The position numbers and the translations under genes were made by a program. From Pseudobutyrivibrio ruminis (lineage in GTDB: Bacteria > Bacillota > Clostridia > Lachnospirales > Lachnospiraceae): a DNA stretch of 64,000 bases. The stretch spans positions 23,576 to 87,575 of the forward strand of contig SVER01000012.1 in assembly GCA_015057315.1 (NCBI GenBank). The letters run 5' to 3'. The notes beneath the pieces are model-generated. The model was not told the origin of the DNA. It did no database searches and saw only the letters and a list, made by a program, of their open reading frames with translations. Of this stretch, positions 16,792 through 25,345 are shown one piece after another. The stretch's first letter is position 1, and every line of letters begins with the position of its first letter.

Positions 16792-17517
16792 TTATCCAAA
16801 AATAAGATGAAGCGGCACAGTAAATAAGCATTTACTTTTTATCTCTTTGTAGCTTACATAAGGGTTCTTCCAAAATCTAGAATCAATAGAACCTTCTCTA
16901 TTGTCACCTAGAACAAAAACACATTTTTCCGGAACCTCAAAAGTTCTATTACAATTAGTTTCTACATCTTCATCCAAATAGGCGCTCTCATCATATATTT
17001 CACCATTGATGTATACATAACCATCATGAAATTCAATCTTATCGCCTTCGATTCCAACAACTCTTTTTCCATAATGTTTATCATCTCTATCAAAGCTTAT
17101 GATATCACCTCTTTGTGGTTTTTTTATTAGATAAGCCAATTTACTTTCCACTGAAAAATCATGTACCATAATTGTCGGTTCCATACTTGGGGTTGCAGAA
17201 ACCCCAAATGAAAATATAACAACAAAAAATAAAAACCAAATGATGAAAAAACGCAAAATCTTAAGCACAAAGACTGTATTTAGTTTGTAAAAACATATGA
17301 TATCTTCAAGGAGATTATTAGGACTATAAGATTCAAGTTCTTCATCCTCAATATCATCCTCTAGAAATGCCTCTGTCAAGTGCTTTGCATGCATCTTACA
17401 AAAAATAAAGCATGTAATAACAATTATAATAATAAGTATAACTGCACCAATTTTAAACTTATCAAGAAGTGTTACACCACAAATATACGAAAAATGAATT
17501 CTAATTTTTTCAATCAT
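16792..17517 (-). CDS. lepB: Signal peptidase I (S26A)
   Basis: This membrane-bound serine protease of 241 residues removes signal peptides. There are two membrane helices (about 22-41 and 88-107), then the catalytic Ser111 in SATPSMEPTI and the general base Lys151 in HYGKRVVGIEGD, followed by box E (FVLGDNREGSIDSRFW). The first 85 residues, with an acidic loop, are longer than in standard enzymes. It lies 4 bp after a lipoprotein gene and near another membrane-anchored protein, so it may be dedicated to local exported products, which is inference from position. Confidence 0.9.
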   Translation of the reverse strand: MIEKIRIHFSYICGVTLLDKFKIGAVILIIIIVITCFIFCKMHAKHLTEAFLEDDIEDEELESYSPNNLLEDIICFYKLNTVFVLKILRFFIIWFLFFVVIFSFGVSATPSMEPTIMVHDFSVESKLAYLIKKPQRGDIISFDRDDKHYGKRVVGIEGDKIEFHDGYVYINGEIYDESAYLDEDVETNCNRTFEVPEKCVFVLGDNREGSIDSRFWKNPYVSYKEIKSKCLFTVPLHLIFG

Positions 17518-17521
17518 CGCG

Positions 17522-18193
17522 TTATTCTACCTTTATCAGGAAATTTGCATTTGGAATATCTGCACCTTTAACTCGTTCACCAAACTGTAACAAATACTCA
17601 CCACACCCATTAGGGATTTCATAATAGGCATATCTTTTTCCATAAACAACATAATTATAATCAAATTGTATTTCCTCAGTGCCATCAAGATCGTAAGTTC
17701 TCGTAGTATAAGACTTATCATCTACCATTATTCTATTTCCATCTAAGCCGCATACTCGAAGGTTTAAGTAGAGGTCAACTGACGATTTTGTTGTACTATA
17801 TTCAACTACCACAAATGATGTCCCAGGGGTCAAAGAAGTCTTTCTACCTTTATATTGTTTAATAAATTTTTCAGCATCTTCTCCATTATATATAGCATCT
17901 ATATGAACTAGGTTTAGAATTTGTTCATGATAATCACCAAAACACCCCGCATATCCCCAATCATTTAAGCTTAAGGGTTCTTCTACAGTAGACTGCTTTG
18001 GTTCTATTACATTTTCACCTAGCGTCCACAAAATATCATTATTTGATATATCACTATTTGGCATATCCACGATATTATATTTTGTTTTCTCATGATTTAA
18101 GTCATTTTTATTTTCATCATCATTACTGCAACCTGTTAAGAAAAAAACACTTATAATCATGATAACTATTAATAATGAATAGTTTTTCTTCAC
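17522..18193 (-). CDS. Putative lipoprotein
   Basis: The 223-residue protein starts with a lipoprotein signal peptide, MKKNYSLLIVIMIISVFFLTGCSNDD, with lipobox LTGC (Cys22). The mature part is Asn/Asp-rich, then a beta-rich domain (TSFVVVEYSTTKSSVDLYLNLRVCGLDGNRIMVDD, YEIPNGCGEYLLQFG). The family is unknown to me. It is 4 bp upstream of the signal peptidase gene and 27 bp after the gene at 18221-18823, forming a three-gene envelope operon. Confidence 0.8.
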   Translation of the reverse strand: MKKNYSLLIVIMIISVFFLTGCSNDDENKNDLNHEKTKYNIVDMPNSDISNNDILWTLGENVIEPKQSTVEEPLSLNDWGYAGCFGDYHEQILNLVHIDAIYNGEDAEKFIKQYKGRKTSLTPGTSFVVVEYSTTKSSVDLYLNLRVCGLDGNRIMVDDKSYTTRTYDLDGTEEIQFDYNYVVYGKRYAYYEIPNGCGEYLLQFGERVKGADIPNANFLIKVE

Positions 18194-18220
18194 CGTAGCT
18201 TACCTTTCACATATCAATTT

Positions 18221-18823
18221 TTACTTCTTCCTTTTATTATTTATTCCAGCAAATATCAATAACATAGCTGACGCAGCAAGCAATATAATTATAAATAAAA
18301 TTATGACAAATGGAGCCTTATTGTCATTATAATCTTTTGATGTGCTTTCCTTTATTTCTGAAGTCATTTTTGCATCTTGCTTATCTATTTTGCTTTCTAC
18401 TTCTTCATCCGCACTTTGAATGTTATCGTTTTCATTGTCAATAACTTCAAGCTCATTTGATTCGCCCAAATTCTCTTCCATTTCACCAGTGGAATCAGAA
18501 GTTATTTCATTAACATCATTTGAAATATTAGTATTTTTCTGTTCTAGATTTGCCTCTGATGAATTTTGATTATCAACATTTGAAACTGAATTTTCGGTTG
18601 CAGACGGCTTATTAGTAGCTTTTTCAAAATCAACCCCATATTTATCACATATAGTTTTAATTTCTTCCTCTGTGGTTGCAGTACCTATCTCTGCTTGAAA
18701 TTGATTCATCTCATCTATCGTCATTTTCTTACCACCAAAAGTGACCATTTCAGATGCATATATAGTTAAAGGCACAATAGCTACAAATAGCAATGTGAAT
18801 AAAAAAAATAATAATTTCTTCAT
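18221..18823 (-). CDS. Exported protein with C-terminal membrane anchor
   Basis: This 200-residue protein has a signal peptide (MKKLLFFLFTLLFVAIVPLTIYAS), a short conserved-looking module (MVTFGGKKMTIDEMNQFQAEIGTATTEEEIKTICDKYGVDFE, about 26-67), a long Asn/Ser/Glu-rich disordered stretch (about 70-160) and a C-terminal membrane helix followed by NNKRKK. Both ends fit a cell-surface protein tethered by its C-terminus, without an LPXTG motif. I do not know its function. It is the first gene of the operon that ends with the signal peptidase. Confidence 0.75.
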   Translation of the reverse strand: MKKLLFFLFTLLFVAIVPLTIYASEMVTFGGKKMTIDEMNQFQAEIGTATTEEEIKTICDKYGVDFEKATNKPSATENSVSNVDNQNSSEANLEQKNTNISNDVNEITSDSTGEMEENLGESNELEVIDNENDNIQSADEEVESKIDKQDAKMTSEIKESTSKDYNDNKAPFVIILFIIILLAASAMLLIFAGINNKRKK

Positions 18824-18859
18824 TAACCCACCCCTTCTCTTTCAATCGCTAAAAATCAA

Positions 18860-18894
18860 AAAGACTCCTTAACCATATAGGAAACGAAGTCTTT
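18860..18894 (-). terminator. Terminator after the Rpn-type nuclease gene
   Basis: AAAGACT (18894-18888 on the minus strand) pairs with AGTCTTT (18866-18860), with an inner CCT/AGG pairing, followed by TTTTTGATTTTT. It ends transcription of the 18940 gene before the envelope operon. Confidence 0.75.
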
Positions 18895-18939
18895 GATTAG
18901 TAAACGCAACAATACTATTCTATAACACCAATTAATATA

Positions 18940-19842
18940 TCAATGAGCCTGCAACATTTCGGATTCAAGTTGTTTTATAAAATCAACAGTCAAACCACAA
19001 TCCTCAGCAATCTCTTCGTAGGTGTTCTTATGTCTAAGTAACATTTTCTTTGCTATATCTACGCTCTTTTCTTCTCGAATTCTTTCAGATTCCAACTGTA
19101 AAACTTTTCCACCCATAATGTCTGCAACTCCTTTCTTTACTTTTTCATTATCAGAAAAAACATGATTTGCTATTCTTATAATTAAATTACTTAAATCAGT
19201 ATATAAAACTGACTTATCTTCTTCCAATAACTCTTCTTGCATTAATTTCGCTATATTTCTATATTCGTCTAACAATGCATTTAGTTTATCTGCATCTTCC
19301 TCTATAGCCTTTTTTTGTGATTCATAATTCATAATGTAATAAGGCAACAGCAAAAGTAAATGTTTTTCAAAAATATCAGAGGAAGTATAGTTTGCTAATT
19401 TTATTGTTTTACATTCATACACAAAGCTTTTTTCTCCTGGAAGATTTACCTTTACTTCCAATACATCTGGAGTATTTTTAGTATTTCTCAAATACAATAC
19501 ACATGACTCAGGAAAATTAATTTCAAATGTTCTCCCGTCTTTAATAGGAGTATCAAGTGCTATTGCAAAATCATACTCTATCATTCTAAGAGCCATGGTA
19601 TCATCATCAACGCTTTGACACTCAATATGATAAGTCTTGCTTCCTATTACAAAAATAGAATCTGTTACAATTTTCCCCTCTTCTTCCATATGTTCATTTC
19701 GTAATTGCATAAATTCCACATCATTTTGATATTTGGTTTTAAAAACTTCATTAATCAATGCAATTACAAGCTGTGGCATTTTCTCAACTATTGTGCGAAA
19801 TACATCATCAAAATCCGTATTATGCTTCTTAATTGACATCAA
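18940..19842 (-). CDS. Rpn-family PD-(D/E)XK nuclease (putative transposase-like)
   Basis: This 300-residue protein belongs to the Rpn/PDDEXK family often annotated as a recombination-promoting nuclease or putative transposase. The N-terminal DFDDVFRTIVEKMPQLVIALINEVF is characteristic. The nuclease core has Asp in VTDSIFVIG and Glu-x-Gln in YHIECQS, followed by MALRMIEYDFAIAL. The C-terminus ends in a helix-turn-helix-like segment (MLLRHKNTYEEIAEDCGLTVDFIKQLESEML). Homologues are usually multicopy in Lachnospiraceae. It is monocistronic with its own terminator. Confidence 0.88.
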   Translation of the reverse strand: MMSIKKHNTDFDDVFRTIVEKMPQLVIALINEVFKTKYQNDVEFMQLRNEHMEEEGKIVTDSIFVIGSKTYHIECQSVDDDTMALRMIEYDFAIALDTPIKDGRTFEINFPESCVLYLRNTKNTPDVLEVKVNLPGEKSFVYECKTIKLANYTSSDIFEKHLLLLLPYYIMNYESQKKAIEEDADKLNALLDEYRNIAKLMQEELLEEDKSVLYTDLSNLIIRIANHVFSDNEKVKKGVADIMGGKVLQLESERIREEKSVDIAKKMLLRHKNTYEEIAEDCGLTVDFIKQLESEMLQAH

Positions 19843-20054
19843 GACCTCCTTATTATTTTGAATTATTACATAATCAGAAGGAAGCCCTTTAAGAACATGC
19901 CTCCGATCATTACCATTGGCATGCTAGCCATTCATAGTGATTACACAGAAAAAACAAAACGTATGTATATAAAGCTTGACTCATTTAAAACATACTTCTT
20001 TTACTCTACATTAATTGTACCATGCTTTTGATCTTTATAAAAGGATTGCTGACA

Positions 20055-21020
20055 TTATTCCTTTTTACTTTTAATAAAATAAATTCCACTAACTATAAAG
20101 ATAGCAACAACTCCACCAAGTATGCACCACATATAAACAGGTATAAGTGCATCGATTTCTTCGCTTTTTAATACCTTGCCACAAACTGTACACGATACAA
20201 TTTTTTCACCCTTACTAAATAAAGTAGCCTTTTTCGAAGTAATTTCTTCTCCTGCCATATGACCAGTCGCTTTAAGAGCATCTTTTTTCTTTAATTCAGA
20301 TAGTGAATTTGTGTACTGAACATATCCGTCCTTCTCACATGTAGGCTCTACTCTTTTTGTCTCGGCCCAAGCTGCATCATATTCTTCTTTTGTAACGATA
20401 TTATCTTTATTTTTATAAAGTAAATAACCGTCTACTACAGAACCGTCCTCTTTTGTATAACTAAATCGATAGAATCCATTGGATGAATTTCCTGTAACTT
20501 CTACTTCAGTTCCTCTAGCGATATTGCCAATTTCTTCTCTGCTAGATTGATATGTAGAGTATACAGCTTTTTTTGTAGTAACTACATAATTACCCTTAAA
20601 TGATTCATCTAATGTTATTGTCGCCTTCGTTTTCTTTGTTTTTGGTTCAGTGTTATTATCTGAATTAGCGCTGACAACAGATGAATTTGACTTCTCTGCG
20701 TTATATCCTGGCTTTCCTGCTGCTTTCCACAACTGAGCAACTTCTTCTTTAGATTTATTTGCATTTCCACTATTTAACGCCCATATTGCTTCAGCCTTAG
20801 CTATATCACTTGTCTCGTAAGGGCAGTCTATAATTGATTTCCAATAATCTTCCCATGTTTGATCACTAAACTTTTCACGAGTCATGGTCCATGTGCCATC
20901 TACTGCATTATAGTGATTATTTACAAGTTTTTTTGTAAACGGACCTAGTAATGCACACACAGTTATAACTGCTATTAACGACATTACAGATTCTTTTATC
21001 TTAATTTTTTTCTTACCCAT
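20055..21020 (-). CDS. Membrane protein with SH3-like domain (paralogue 1)
   Basis: This 321-residue protein has an N-terminal signal/membrane helix (VMSLIAVITVCALLGPF), a small helical module containing WTMTREKFSDQTWEDYWKSIIDCPYETSDIAKAEAIWALNSG, and a disordered linker. A bacterial SH3-like beta domain follows (ITLDESFKGNYVVTTKKAVYSTYQSSREEIGNIARGTEVEVTG, about 139-205). A Cys-containing module (VEPTCEKDGYVQYTN, SCTVCGKVL) and a C-terminal membrane helix plus basic tail complete it. It shares about the last 190 residues with the protein at 21345-21968. Function is unknown; SH3-like domains usually bind wall or ligand peptides. Confidence 0.78.
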   Translation of the reverse strand: MGKKKIKIKESVMSLIAVITVCALLGPFTKKLVNNHYNAVDGTWTMTREKFSDQTWEDYWKSIIDCPYETSDIAKAEAIWALNSGNANKSKEEVAQLWKAAGKPGYNAEKSNSSVVSANSDNNTEPKTKKTKATITLDESFKGNYVVTTKKAVYSTYQSSREEIGNIARGTEVEVTGNSSNGFYRFSYTKEDGSVVDGYLLYKNKDNIVTKEEYDAAWAETKRVEPTCEKDGYVQYTNSLSELKKKDALKATGHMAGEEITSKKATLFSKGEKIVSCTVCGKVLKSEEIDALIPVYMWCILGGVVAIFIVSGIYFIKSKKE

Positions 21021-21192
21021 ATATCCATAATTCCTTTCATTTAGAACTTATTAATTATCTTTCCTAATTAAAGGATACCACGGATTTAGTATACGTCAAA
21101 CCAATGAAAACCCTGTGAAAATAAAGGCCATAACTATGATATTTCAGCCATTATTAAATTTTACAAATTCAAAAGAATATTATCTAACAAAA

Positions 21193-21219
21193 AAATGGTA
21201 GCCCTTTAGACTACCATTT
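21193..21219 (-). terminator. Bidirectional-looking terminator
   Basis: AAATGGTAG and CTACCATTT form a 9-bp stem around a 9-nt loop with T-runs on both sides (TTTTTTT on the minus side). It ends the transcript from 21345-21968 before the paralogue at 20055. Its left arm overlaps the stop of the small residual reading frame at 21206-21373. Confidence 0.85.
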
Positions 21220-21373
21220 TCATTTTTGATATTAATACTAATTCATCTTCTGCTTTGAATCCATCGTAGTTAGAAAAATCAAAATAACCTTTTTCCATTA
21301 ACTGCTTCTGAATTACATTTTCTGCATCTATAGCAGCTATATTATCATTGTTTGTTTTTGCTTCTAATAAAAA
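21206..21373 (-). pseudogene. Startless 55-codon reading frame, possible gene remnant
   Basis: Between the paralogue stop at 21345 and the terminator, a different frame is open for 55 codons and reads FLLEAKTNNDNIAAIDAENV, then IQKQLMEKGYFDFSNYDGFK, then AEDELVLISKMKMVV. The composition is protein-like, but there is no good start codon or ribosome binding site and it overlaps the paralogue's end. It looks like the C-terminal remnant of an unidentified gene. An internal ATG (LMEKGYF) could give only about 30 residues. Low certainty. Confidence 0.3.
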
Positions 21374-21968
21374 CTATTCCACTTATAATAAAGATTATAA
21401 CTACAACCAAAAGCATCACCCACATCAATGGTGGAACAAGCGGACTTATATATTCAACTTCAAGTACTTGCTCACATTTTTCACATGAAACTGTCTGTAT
21501 TCCCACGCTAAAAATTGTAGGCTCTTTAGTTACTATCATTTCACCTGGCACATGCCCTGTTGCAGCTAGAATTTCCTTTTTATTAAGTTCTGAAAGATAA
21601 TTAAAATATTGTATATAGCCATCTTTTGTACAATGTGGTTCAACTATCCCAGTTTTCTCCCAAGCTTCATCATATTCTTCTTTTGGAACAATATTATCTT
21701 TATTCTTATAGAGCAAGTAACCATCTACTATAGAACCATCTCCTTTTGTATAATCGAAACGGTAAAATCCATTAGATGAATTACCAGTAACAGACACCTC
21801 TGTTCCTCTGGGAATACTGTCAATTTCTTTCCTATCATATTCATATGTTGAGTAAACAACTTTTTCGGTAATAACTACGTAATTACCTGTAAATGATTCA
21901 TCTAAAGTAATTGATGGTTTTGCGCTACTTGTGTTAAGCTTCGAATTATAATTATTTGAATATCCCAT
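21345..21968 (-). CDS. SH3-like membrane protein, N-terminally shortened paralogue 2
   Basis: This protein (207 residues from the ATG at 21968) matches the C-terminal two-thirds of the protein at 20055-21020: ITLDESFTGNYVVITEKVVYSTYEYDRKEIDSIPRGTEVSVTG, YRFDYTKGDGSIVDGYLLYKNKDNIV, Cys modules VEPHCTKDGYIQYFN and SCEKCEQVLE, then a C-terminal membrane helix and RSKNKQ. The signal peptide and helical module are missing. An upstream ATG at 22016 lies inside the hflC terminator hairpin, so 21968 is more likely, but no Shine-Dalgarno sequence precedes it. A truncated, possibly non-functional duplicate is likely. Confidence 0.65.
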   Translation of the reverse strand: MGYSNNYNSKLNTSSAKPSITLDESFTGNYVVITEKVVYSTYEYDRKEIDSIPRGTEVSVTGNSSNGFYRFDYTKGDGSIVDGYLLYKNKDNIVPKEEYDEAWEKTGIVEPHCTKDGYIQYFNYLSELNKKEILAATGHVPGEMIVTKEPTIFSVGIQTVSCEKCEQVLEVEYISPLVPPLMWVMLLVVVIIFIISGIVFIRSKNKQ

Positions 21969-21992
21969 AATGTATTGTCGTTTTTCTTGTAA

Positions 21993-22021
21993 AGGGATTG
22001 CACTTATGCACAGCAATCCCT
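21993..22021 (-). terminator. Terminator hairpin after hflC
   Basis: AGGGATTGC and GCAATCCCT form a perfect 9-bp stem with an 11-nt loop, 14 bp after the hflC stop. The downstream minus-strand sequence TTTACAAG has only a short T-run, so termination may be partial. Confidence 0.7.
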
Positions 22022-22034
22022 ATCACATCATTAT

Positions 22035-22898
22035 TTAGAATAAAGAGCCATTAAGAATTCTTCCGAGCTCTGAGTTTTGGTCAAGGATAATCACATTGTC
22101 ATCCCCTACCAATGAATCCAAAGAATCAAGACTTCTAACGAAGTTGTAAAAGCTTGCTTTGGCAGGGTCGTTGTAGGCTTCTGAAAGTATACGCATGTAT
22201 TCAGATTCTCCTTCACCCTCTAGCACATCTGCCTGCTTTTTAGCCTCAGCAACAGTAACAGTCACCTGCTTATCAGTCTCGTTCTTAATCTTCTGAGCAT
22301 CTGCATCACCCTGGGCTTTGTAGCCTGCAGCGATATTATTTCTCTCTGAAATCATACGCTCATAAACAGCGTTCTTATTATCCTCAGGAAGATCTAGAGC
22401 CTTAATTTCAGCCTTTCCGATTGTAATGCCATACTGTGATATATCTGAATTTGATTCCTCTGTAATCTTTTTAGTAAGGGCACTTCCTCTTGAGGCGATA
22501 ATCTCATCCTGAGTCATTGATGATATAGTCTTTTTGGTTGCATTATATACAGCCGCCTCGATACGCTCATCAGCCCTGCCCTGAACAGCATTAAGTGTCT
22601 GGTAATACTTAACCGGATCTGAAACATACCATGTAACATAGTTATCTGCAATCATAGATTTCTTATCGGAAGTAATAACATCCGATGTAGGTATATCGTA
22701 AAGGATGTTTGCAGTATAAATTGATTTGGTAGACTGTATGAAAGGTACCTTAAAATGAAGCCCTGGCTTATCCTCCACATACTGAACCTTTCCAAATTGG
22801 GAAATTAGAATAGCTTCATCCTCGCTAACGCTATAGGTTGATGAGCCAAGTATAATAAGTGCTGCAATAACAAGCACTACAGGTATAATCTTTTTCAT
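22035..22898 (-). CDS. hflC: SPFH/Band 7 membrane protease modulator HflC
   Basis: HflC is a membrane-anchored SPFH protein that, with HflK, forms a cage around FtsH and modulates its proteolysis. This 287-residue protein has an N-terminal membrane helix (IIPVVLVIAALIILGSSTYSV), then the SPFH domain (LISQFGKVQYVEDKPGLHFKVPFIQSTKSIY, YVTWYVSDPVKYYQTL, ALTKKITEES) and a C-terminal helical part ending in SELGRILNGSLF. It directly abuts hflK (stop and start adjacent), the conserved order hflK-hflC. No ftsH is in the window. Confidence 0.92.
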   Translation of the reverse strand: MKKIIPVVLVIAALIILGSSTYSVSEDEAILISQFGKVQYVEDKPGLHFKVPFIQSTKSIYTANILYDIPTSDVITSDKKSMIADNYVTWYVSDPVKYYQTLNAVQGRADERIEAAVYNATKKTISSMTQDEIIASRGSALTKKITEESNSDISQYGITIGKAEIKALDLPEDNKNAVYERMISERNNIAAGYKAQGDADAQKIKNETDKQVTVTVAEAKKQADVLEGEGESEYMRILSEAYNDPAKASFYNFVRSLDSLDSLVGDDNVIILDQNSELGRILNGSLF

Positions 22899-23867
22899 TT
22901 ATTCTCCCTCCGTCTCATCAGAAATAGCTGCATTCTTAGCAGATGTCCCGTCGTTAAGAATAATCTTTGACTGACCATCAGTAATTATTACGCGAGTGTT
23001 AGGTAAAATTTCTTCTACCTTTTCAAAGAACATTCGCTTCTTAGTAATCTCAGGATACATTGAATACTGCTCATACATCTTGTTAAACTTTGAAGCCTCA
23101 CCTGTTGCTTCTGCGATTCTTGCATCCTTAGCTGCTGTTGCATTTTGAACAATCTTATCAGCCTTTGCCTCTGCCTTTGGAATCTGCTCGTTCTTGTACT
23201 GCAGGGCATTGTTCTTAGCAGTATCAGCACCCTGCTTAGCAGTTTCTACCGCCTTAAATGCAGCAATAATATCTTCAGTAGGAGGTTCAGAATCCTGGAT
23301 AGTAATATTCTGAACAGAAAGTCCTATCTTAGTATCTTCTAGCGACTTAAGCATGGCTTCCTTAACTTCCTGCTCTATAAGCCCCTTGGCTGTAGTCATA
23401 GCCTCATCAACAGTGTAGTTAGATACCACTGTTCTGATATTTGCAAGAGCTATATTTTCTAAGATTTCTTCAGGAGTCTGAGAATTATACAGATAGGCCA
23501 CTGGATCAGAAACCTTATACTCCATATAAAAATCAATATTAAGCAGGTTGAAATCAGACGTAATCATAATGCCATCTTCTTCTGATGCAATATTCTGTCC
23601 ATCCTTAACATAATATCCAATTCCTGTGCCATGTGTTGTTATATCCACAGTTTGAAGTGATTGCCATGGAGCCTTAAAATGCATTCCTGCCGTATCTACC
23701 CTAACAACCTTTCCAAACTGGGTAACTACACCATTCTTTTGCTCCGAAATAAAATAAATTGAGCGAAATGCTATAATAGCAACAGCAATGACAAGCACAA
23801 TTATTTTCCAATAACCCGACATATCCTTAATGCCGTCACTCACATTATCTTTAAATTTGTTTTTCAT
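22899..23867 (-). CDS. hflK: SPFH/Band 7 membrane protease modulator HflK
   Basis: HflK is the larger SPFH partner of HflC. This 322-residue protein has a short cytosolic N-terminus, a membrane helix (IIVLVIAVAIIAFRSIYFI) and the SPFH domain (QKNGVVTQFGKVVRVDTAGMHFKAPW, NIDFYMEYKVSDPVAYLYN, EQEVKEAMLKSLEDTKIGLSVQNI). An alanine/glutamate-rich helix follows (KAEAKADKIVQNATAAKDARIAEATGEASKF). The start is preceded by GGAAAGGATG-type purines and an extended -10 promoter. HflKC normally regulates FtsH; here the target is presumed, not shown. Confidence 0.92.
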   Translation of the reverse strand: MKNKFKDNVSDGIKDMSGYWKIIVLVIAVAIIAFRSIYFISEQKNGVVTQFGKVVRVDTAGMHFKAPWQSLQTVDITTHGTGIGYYVKDGQNIASEEDGIMITSDFNLLNIDFYMEYKVSDPVAYLYNSQTPEEILENIALANIRTVVSNYTVDEAMTTAKGLIEQEVKEAMLKSLEDTKIGLSVQNITIQDSEPPTEDIIAAFKAVETAKQGADTAKNNALQYKNEQIPKAEAKADKIVQNATAAKDARIAEATGEASKFNKMYEQYSMYPEITKKRMFFEKVEEILPNTRVIITDGQSKIILNDGTSAKNAAISDETEGE

Positions 23868-23899
23868 ACATACATCCTTTCCCTTAAAATAATAAAACT

Positions 23900-23908
23900 A
23901 TTATAGCA
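23900..23908 (-). promoter_or_regulatory. Extended -10 promoter of hflK-hflC
   Basis: The minus strand reads TTGCTATAAT, a TG-extended perfect -10 hexamer (TATAAT at 23905-23900), 33 bp before the hflK start. The -35 position (TAGAAC, 17 bp upstream) is a poor match, as is common for extended -10 promoters. Confidence 0.6.
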
Positions 23909-23943
23909 AAACAGAATGCATAGTTCTACTAAATAAAAACACA

Positions 23944-23979
23944 AAGCTGCCTATGTGTTACAAAACACTTAGGCAGCTT
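23944..23979 (-). terminator. Rho-independent terminator after the EF-hand protein gene
   Basis: AAGCTGCCTA and TAGGCAGCTT form a 10-bp stem extended by a GTGTT/AACAC inner pairing. On the minus strand it is followed by TGTGTTTTTATT. It lies 35 bp after the stop at 24015. Confidence 0.88.
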
Positions 23980-24014
23980 ATAATTGATTTAATTGGCACT
24001 TTGATTATTTGTTA

Positions 24015-25205
24015 CTATAATGCTAAATCCACATGGGCTACGGTTCCGGCATCTCCTGTGCTTTCCTTCAGATAGATTCCTGTCTTTCTAAGGACAGCAT
24101 CAGTATTTCCCATACCATCCTTAAAGCTAAATTCCGTATCCAGATTTCCAAGATAAATGGCGCCCACATCTGCTTCCTTAAGATTTAGCAGCTTATCGTT
24201 ACCCTCCTCATCCTTGGTCCATACCTTTAGCTTATTAAAGATTACATCATTTTCGTCTATCCACCCGTTTTTGTCATCATCATACTCTGACAAATCCTTA
24301 AACCCATCTCCAGATTTCGTTCCAAACAACTCAGAGCCGTCATTTATTTTGCCATCCTCGTTTTTATCCAGCGCCAAAAATCCACTTCCTTTTCCAGCAA
24401 AGCTTATTTCATCCTCATCACCATCAGAGTCTATGTCAAATTTGAATTTCTGGTCAGATATAGAGGTGGCATTCGTATCCATATTAATAACAAGAGGGTC
24501 TGTAAGAATCCTTGTGTAAGTCTCATCCTTTAAGGTATCAATCCTTTGAACAAGGCTTCTTCCTAAGGTAAGCTCTACATCAAAGCTTAGGCTTCTTCCA
24601 TCAGATGTCTGCACCTGACCTGTACTTTTAAAGCTGGTGTTCTCATATTCCATGTGAGTTCCTGATGTGGCTGTAATCCTCTGCCACACCTGGGTACGGG
24701 ACACTGATTCCATAGAAGAAAGATTTAGAGTCTTTTGTTGTGTTCCATTTAAGCTAAACTTCACCTCATCAGCTCCACAGCCTCCAAAGATTTTCTTTTG
24801 CCAATCATTAAAGCATTGCAGCCGTTCTCTTAACCTTTTGTCAGTAGGACTGGTCCTTCCATTTAACAAATCAAGAATCTTTTTCACAAGACTGATTTGC
24901 AAATCTTCCATGTCCCACTGGCTCATACCAGCATTTGCTTCTCTAACCTGCTTGTCATGCTCTGCCATCTGGCTTAACATATTCTGCAGATTCTTTTGCT
25001 GCCGTTCCTTGGCAGCCTCTTTTTCATTTTTTTGTAATTGTTCCAGTGATTCCTTGTAGGATTTTTCCCCTTCTTCAGACAGCTTAAGTATTGCACCAAG
25101 CGTATCCACATTCGCTCTCCGTTCAATTGTAAGCTGTTCTACCTGGGTGTTTGAATAAGAATTGTGACTAGATGCCATGTTTACATGGCTGTTTTCAATC
25201 TTCAT
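24015..25205 (-). CDS. EF-hand calcium-binding protein of unknown role
   Basis: The 396-residue protein starts MKIENSHVNMASSHNSYSNT, with no signal peptide, and has a Lys/Glu/Gln-rich coiled coil (about 50-95). The C-terminal third has calcium-loop motifs: DIDSDGDEDE, DKNEDGKINDGSELFG and DDDKNGWIDENDVIF. These sit around LDKNEDGKINDGSE-type EF-hands known from a family widespread in motile bacteria whose function is not settled. The ATG at 25205 is preceded by AAAGGAG, 6 bp upstream; a longer frame to 25247 has no such site. It stands alone between two terminators. Confidence 0.82.
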   Translation of the reverse strand: MKIENSHVNMASSHNSYSNTQVEQLTIERRANVDTLGAILKLSEEGEKSYKESLEQLQKNEKEAAKERQQKNLQNMLSQMAEHDKQVREANAGMSQWDMEDLQISLVKKILDLLNGRTSPTDKRLRERLQCFNDWQKKIFGGCGADEVKFSLNGTQQKTLNLSSMESVSRTQVWQRITATSGTHMEYENTSFKSTGQVQTSDGRSLSFDVELTLGRSLVQRIDTLKDETYTRILTDPLVINMDTNATSISDQKFKFDIDSDGDEDEISFAGKGSGFLALDKNEDGKINDGSELFGTKSGDGFKDLSEYDDDKNGWIDENDVIFNKLKVWTKDEEGNDKLLNLKEADVGAIYLGNLDTEFSFKDGMGNTDAVLRKTGIYLKESTGDAGTVAHVDLAL

Positions 25206-25236
25206 AGCGGACTCCTTTCCACAAATAAAGAATATA

Positions 25237-25306
25237 AAAAGTGCCAAACGCTTGAAGACCTCGCACGTCCCTATGCCTGGTCTTCAATATTTGTATCGGC
25301 ACTTTT
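25237..25306 (-). terminator. Two-tier stem-loop terminator
   Basis: An outer stem AAAAGTGCC/GGCACTTTT (9 bp) encloses a second 9-bp stem TTGAAGACC/GGTCTTCAA (25252-25260 with 25279-25287). On the minus strand it is followed by a T-run. It lies 39 bp after the stop of the 25346 gene. The inner loop is GC-rich (AGGCATAGGGACGTGCGA on the minus strand), which is more structure than a terminator needs. Confidence 0.75.
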
Positions 25307-25345
25307 GATATCATTATTTATAGCTTTTAAAAATCAGCCATAATT

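Noticed and set aside
19843..20054. Possible promoter or small gene upstream of the Rpn-type nuclease
   Set aside because: A TACAAT hexamer occurs, but the -35 match is poor and no reading frame of substance was found; nothing definite could be supported.
25252..25287. Possible c-di-GMP (GEMM) riboswitch in the nested stem
   Set aside because: The conserved GEMM core (CACGCACAGGGCAAACC-like region and tetraloop receptor) is absent; only the length and position were suggestive.
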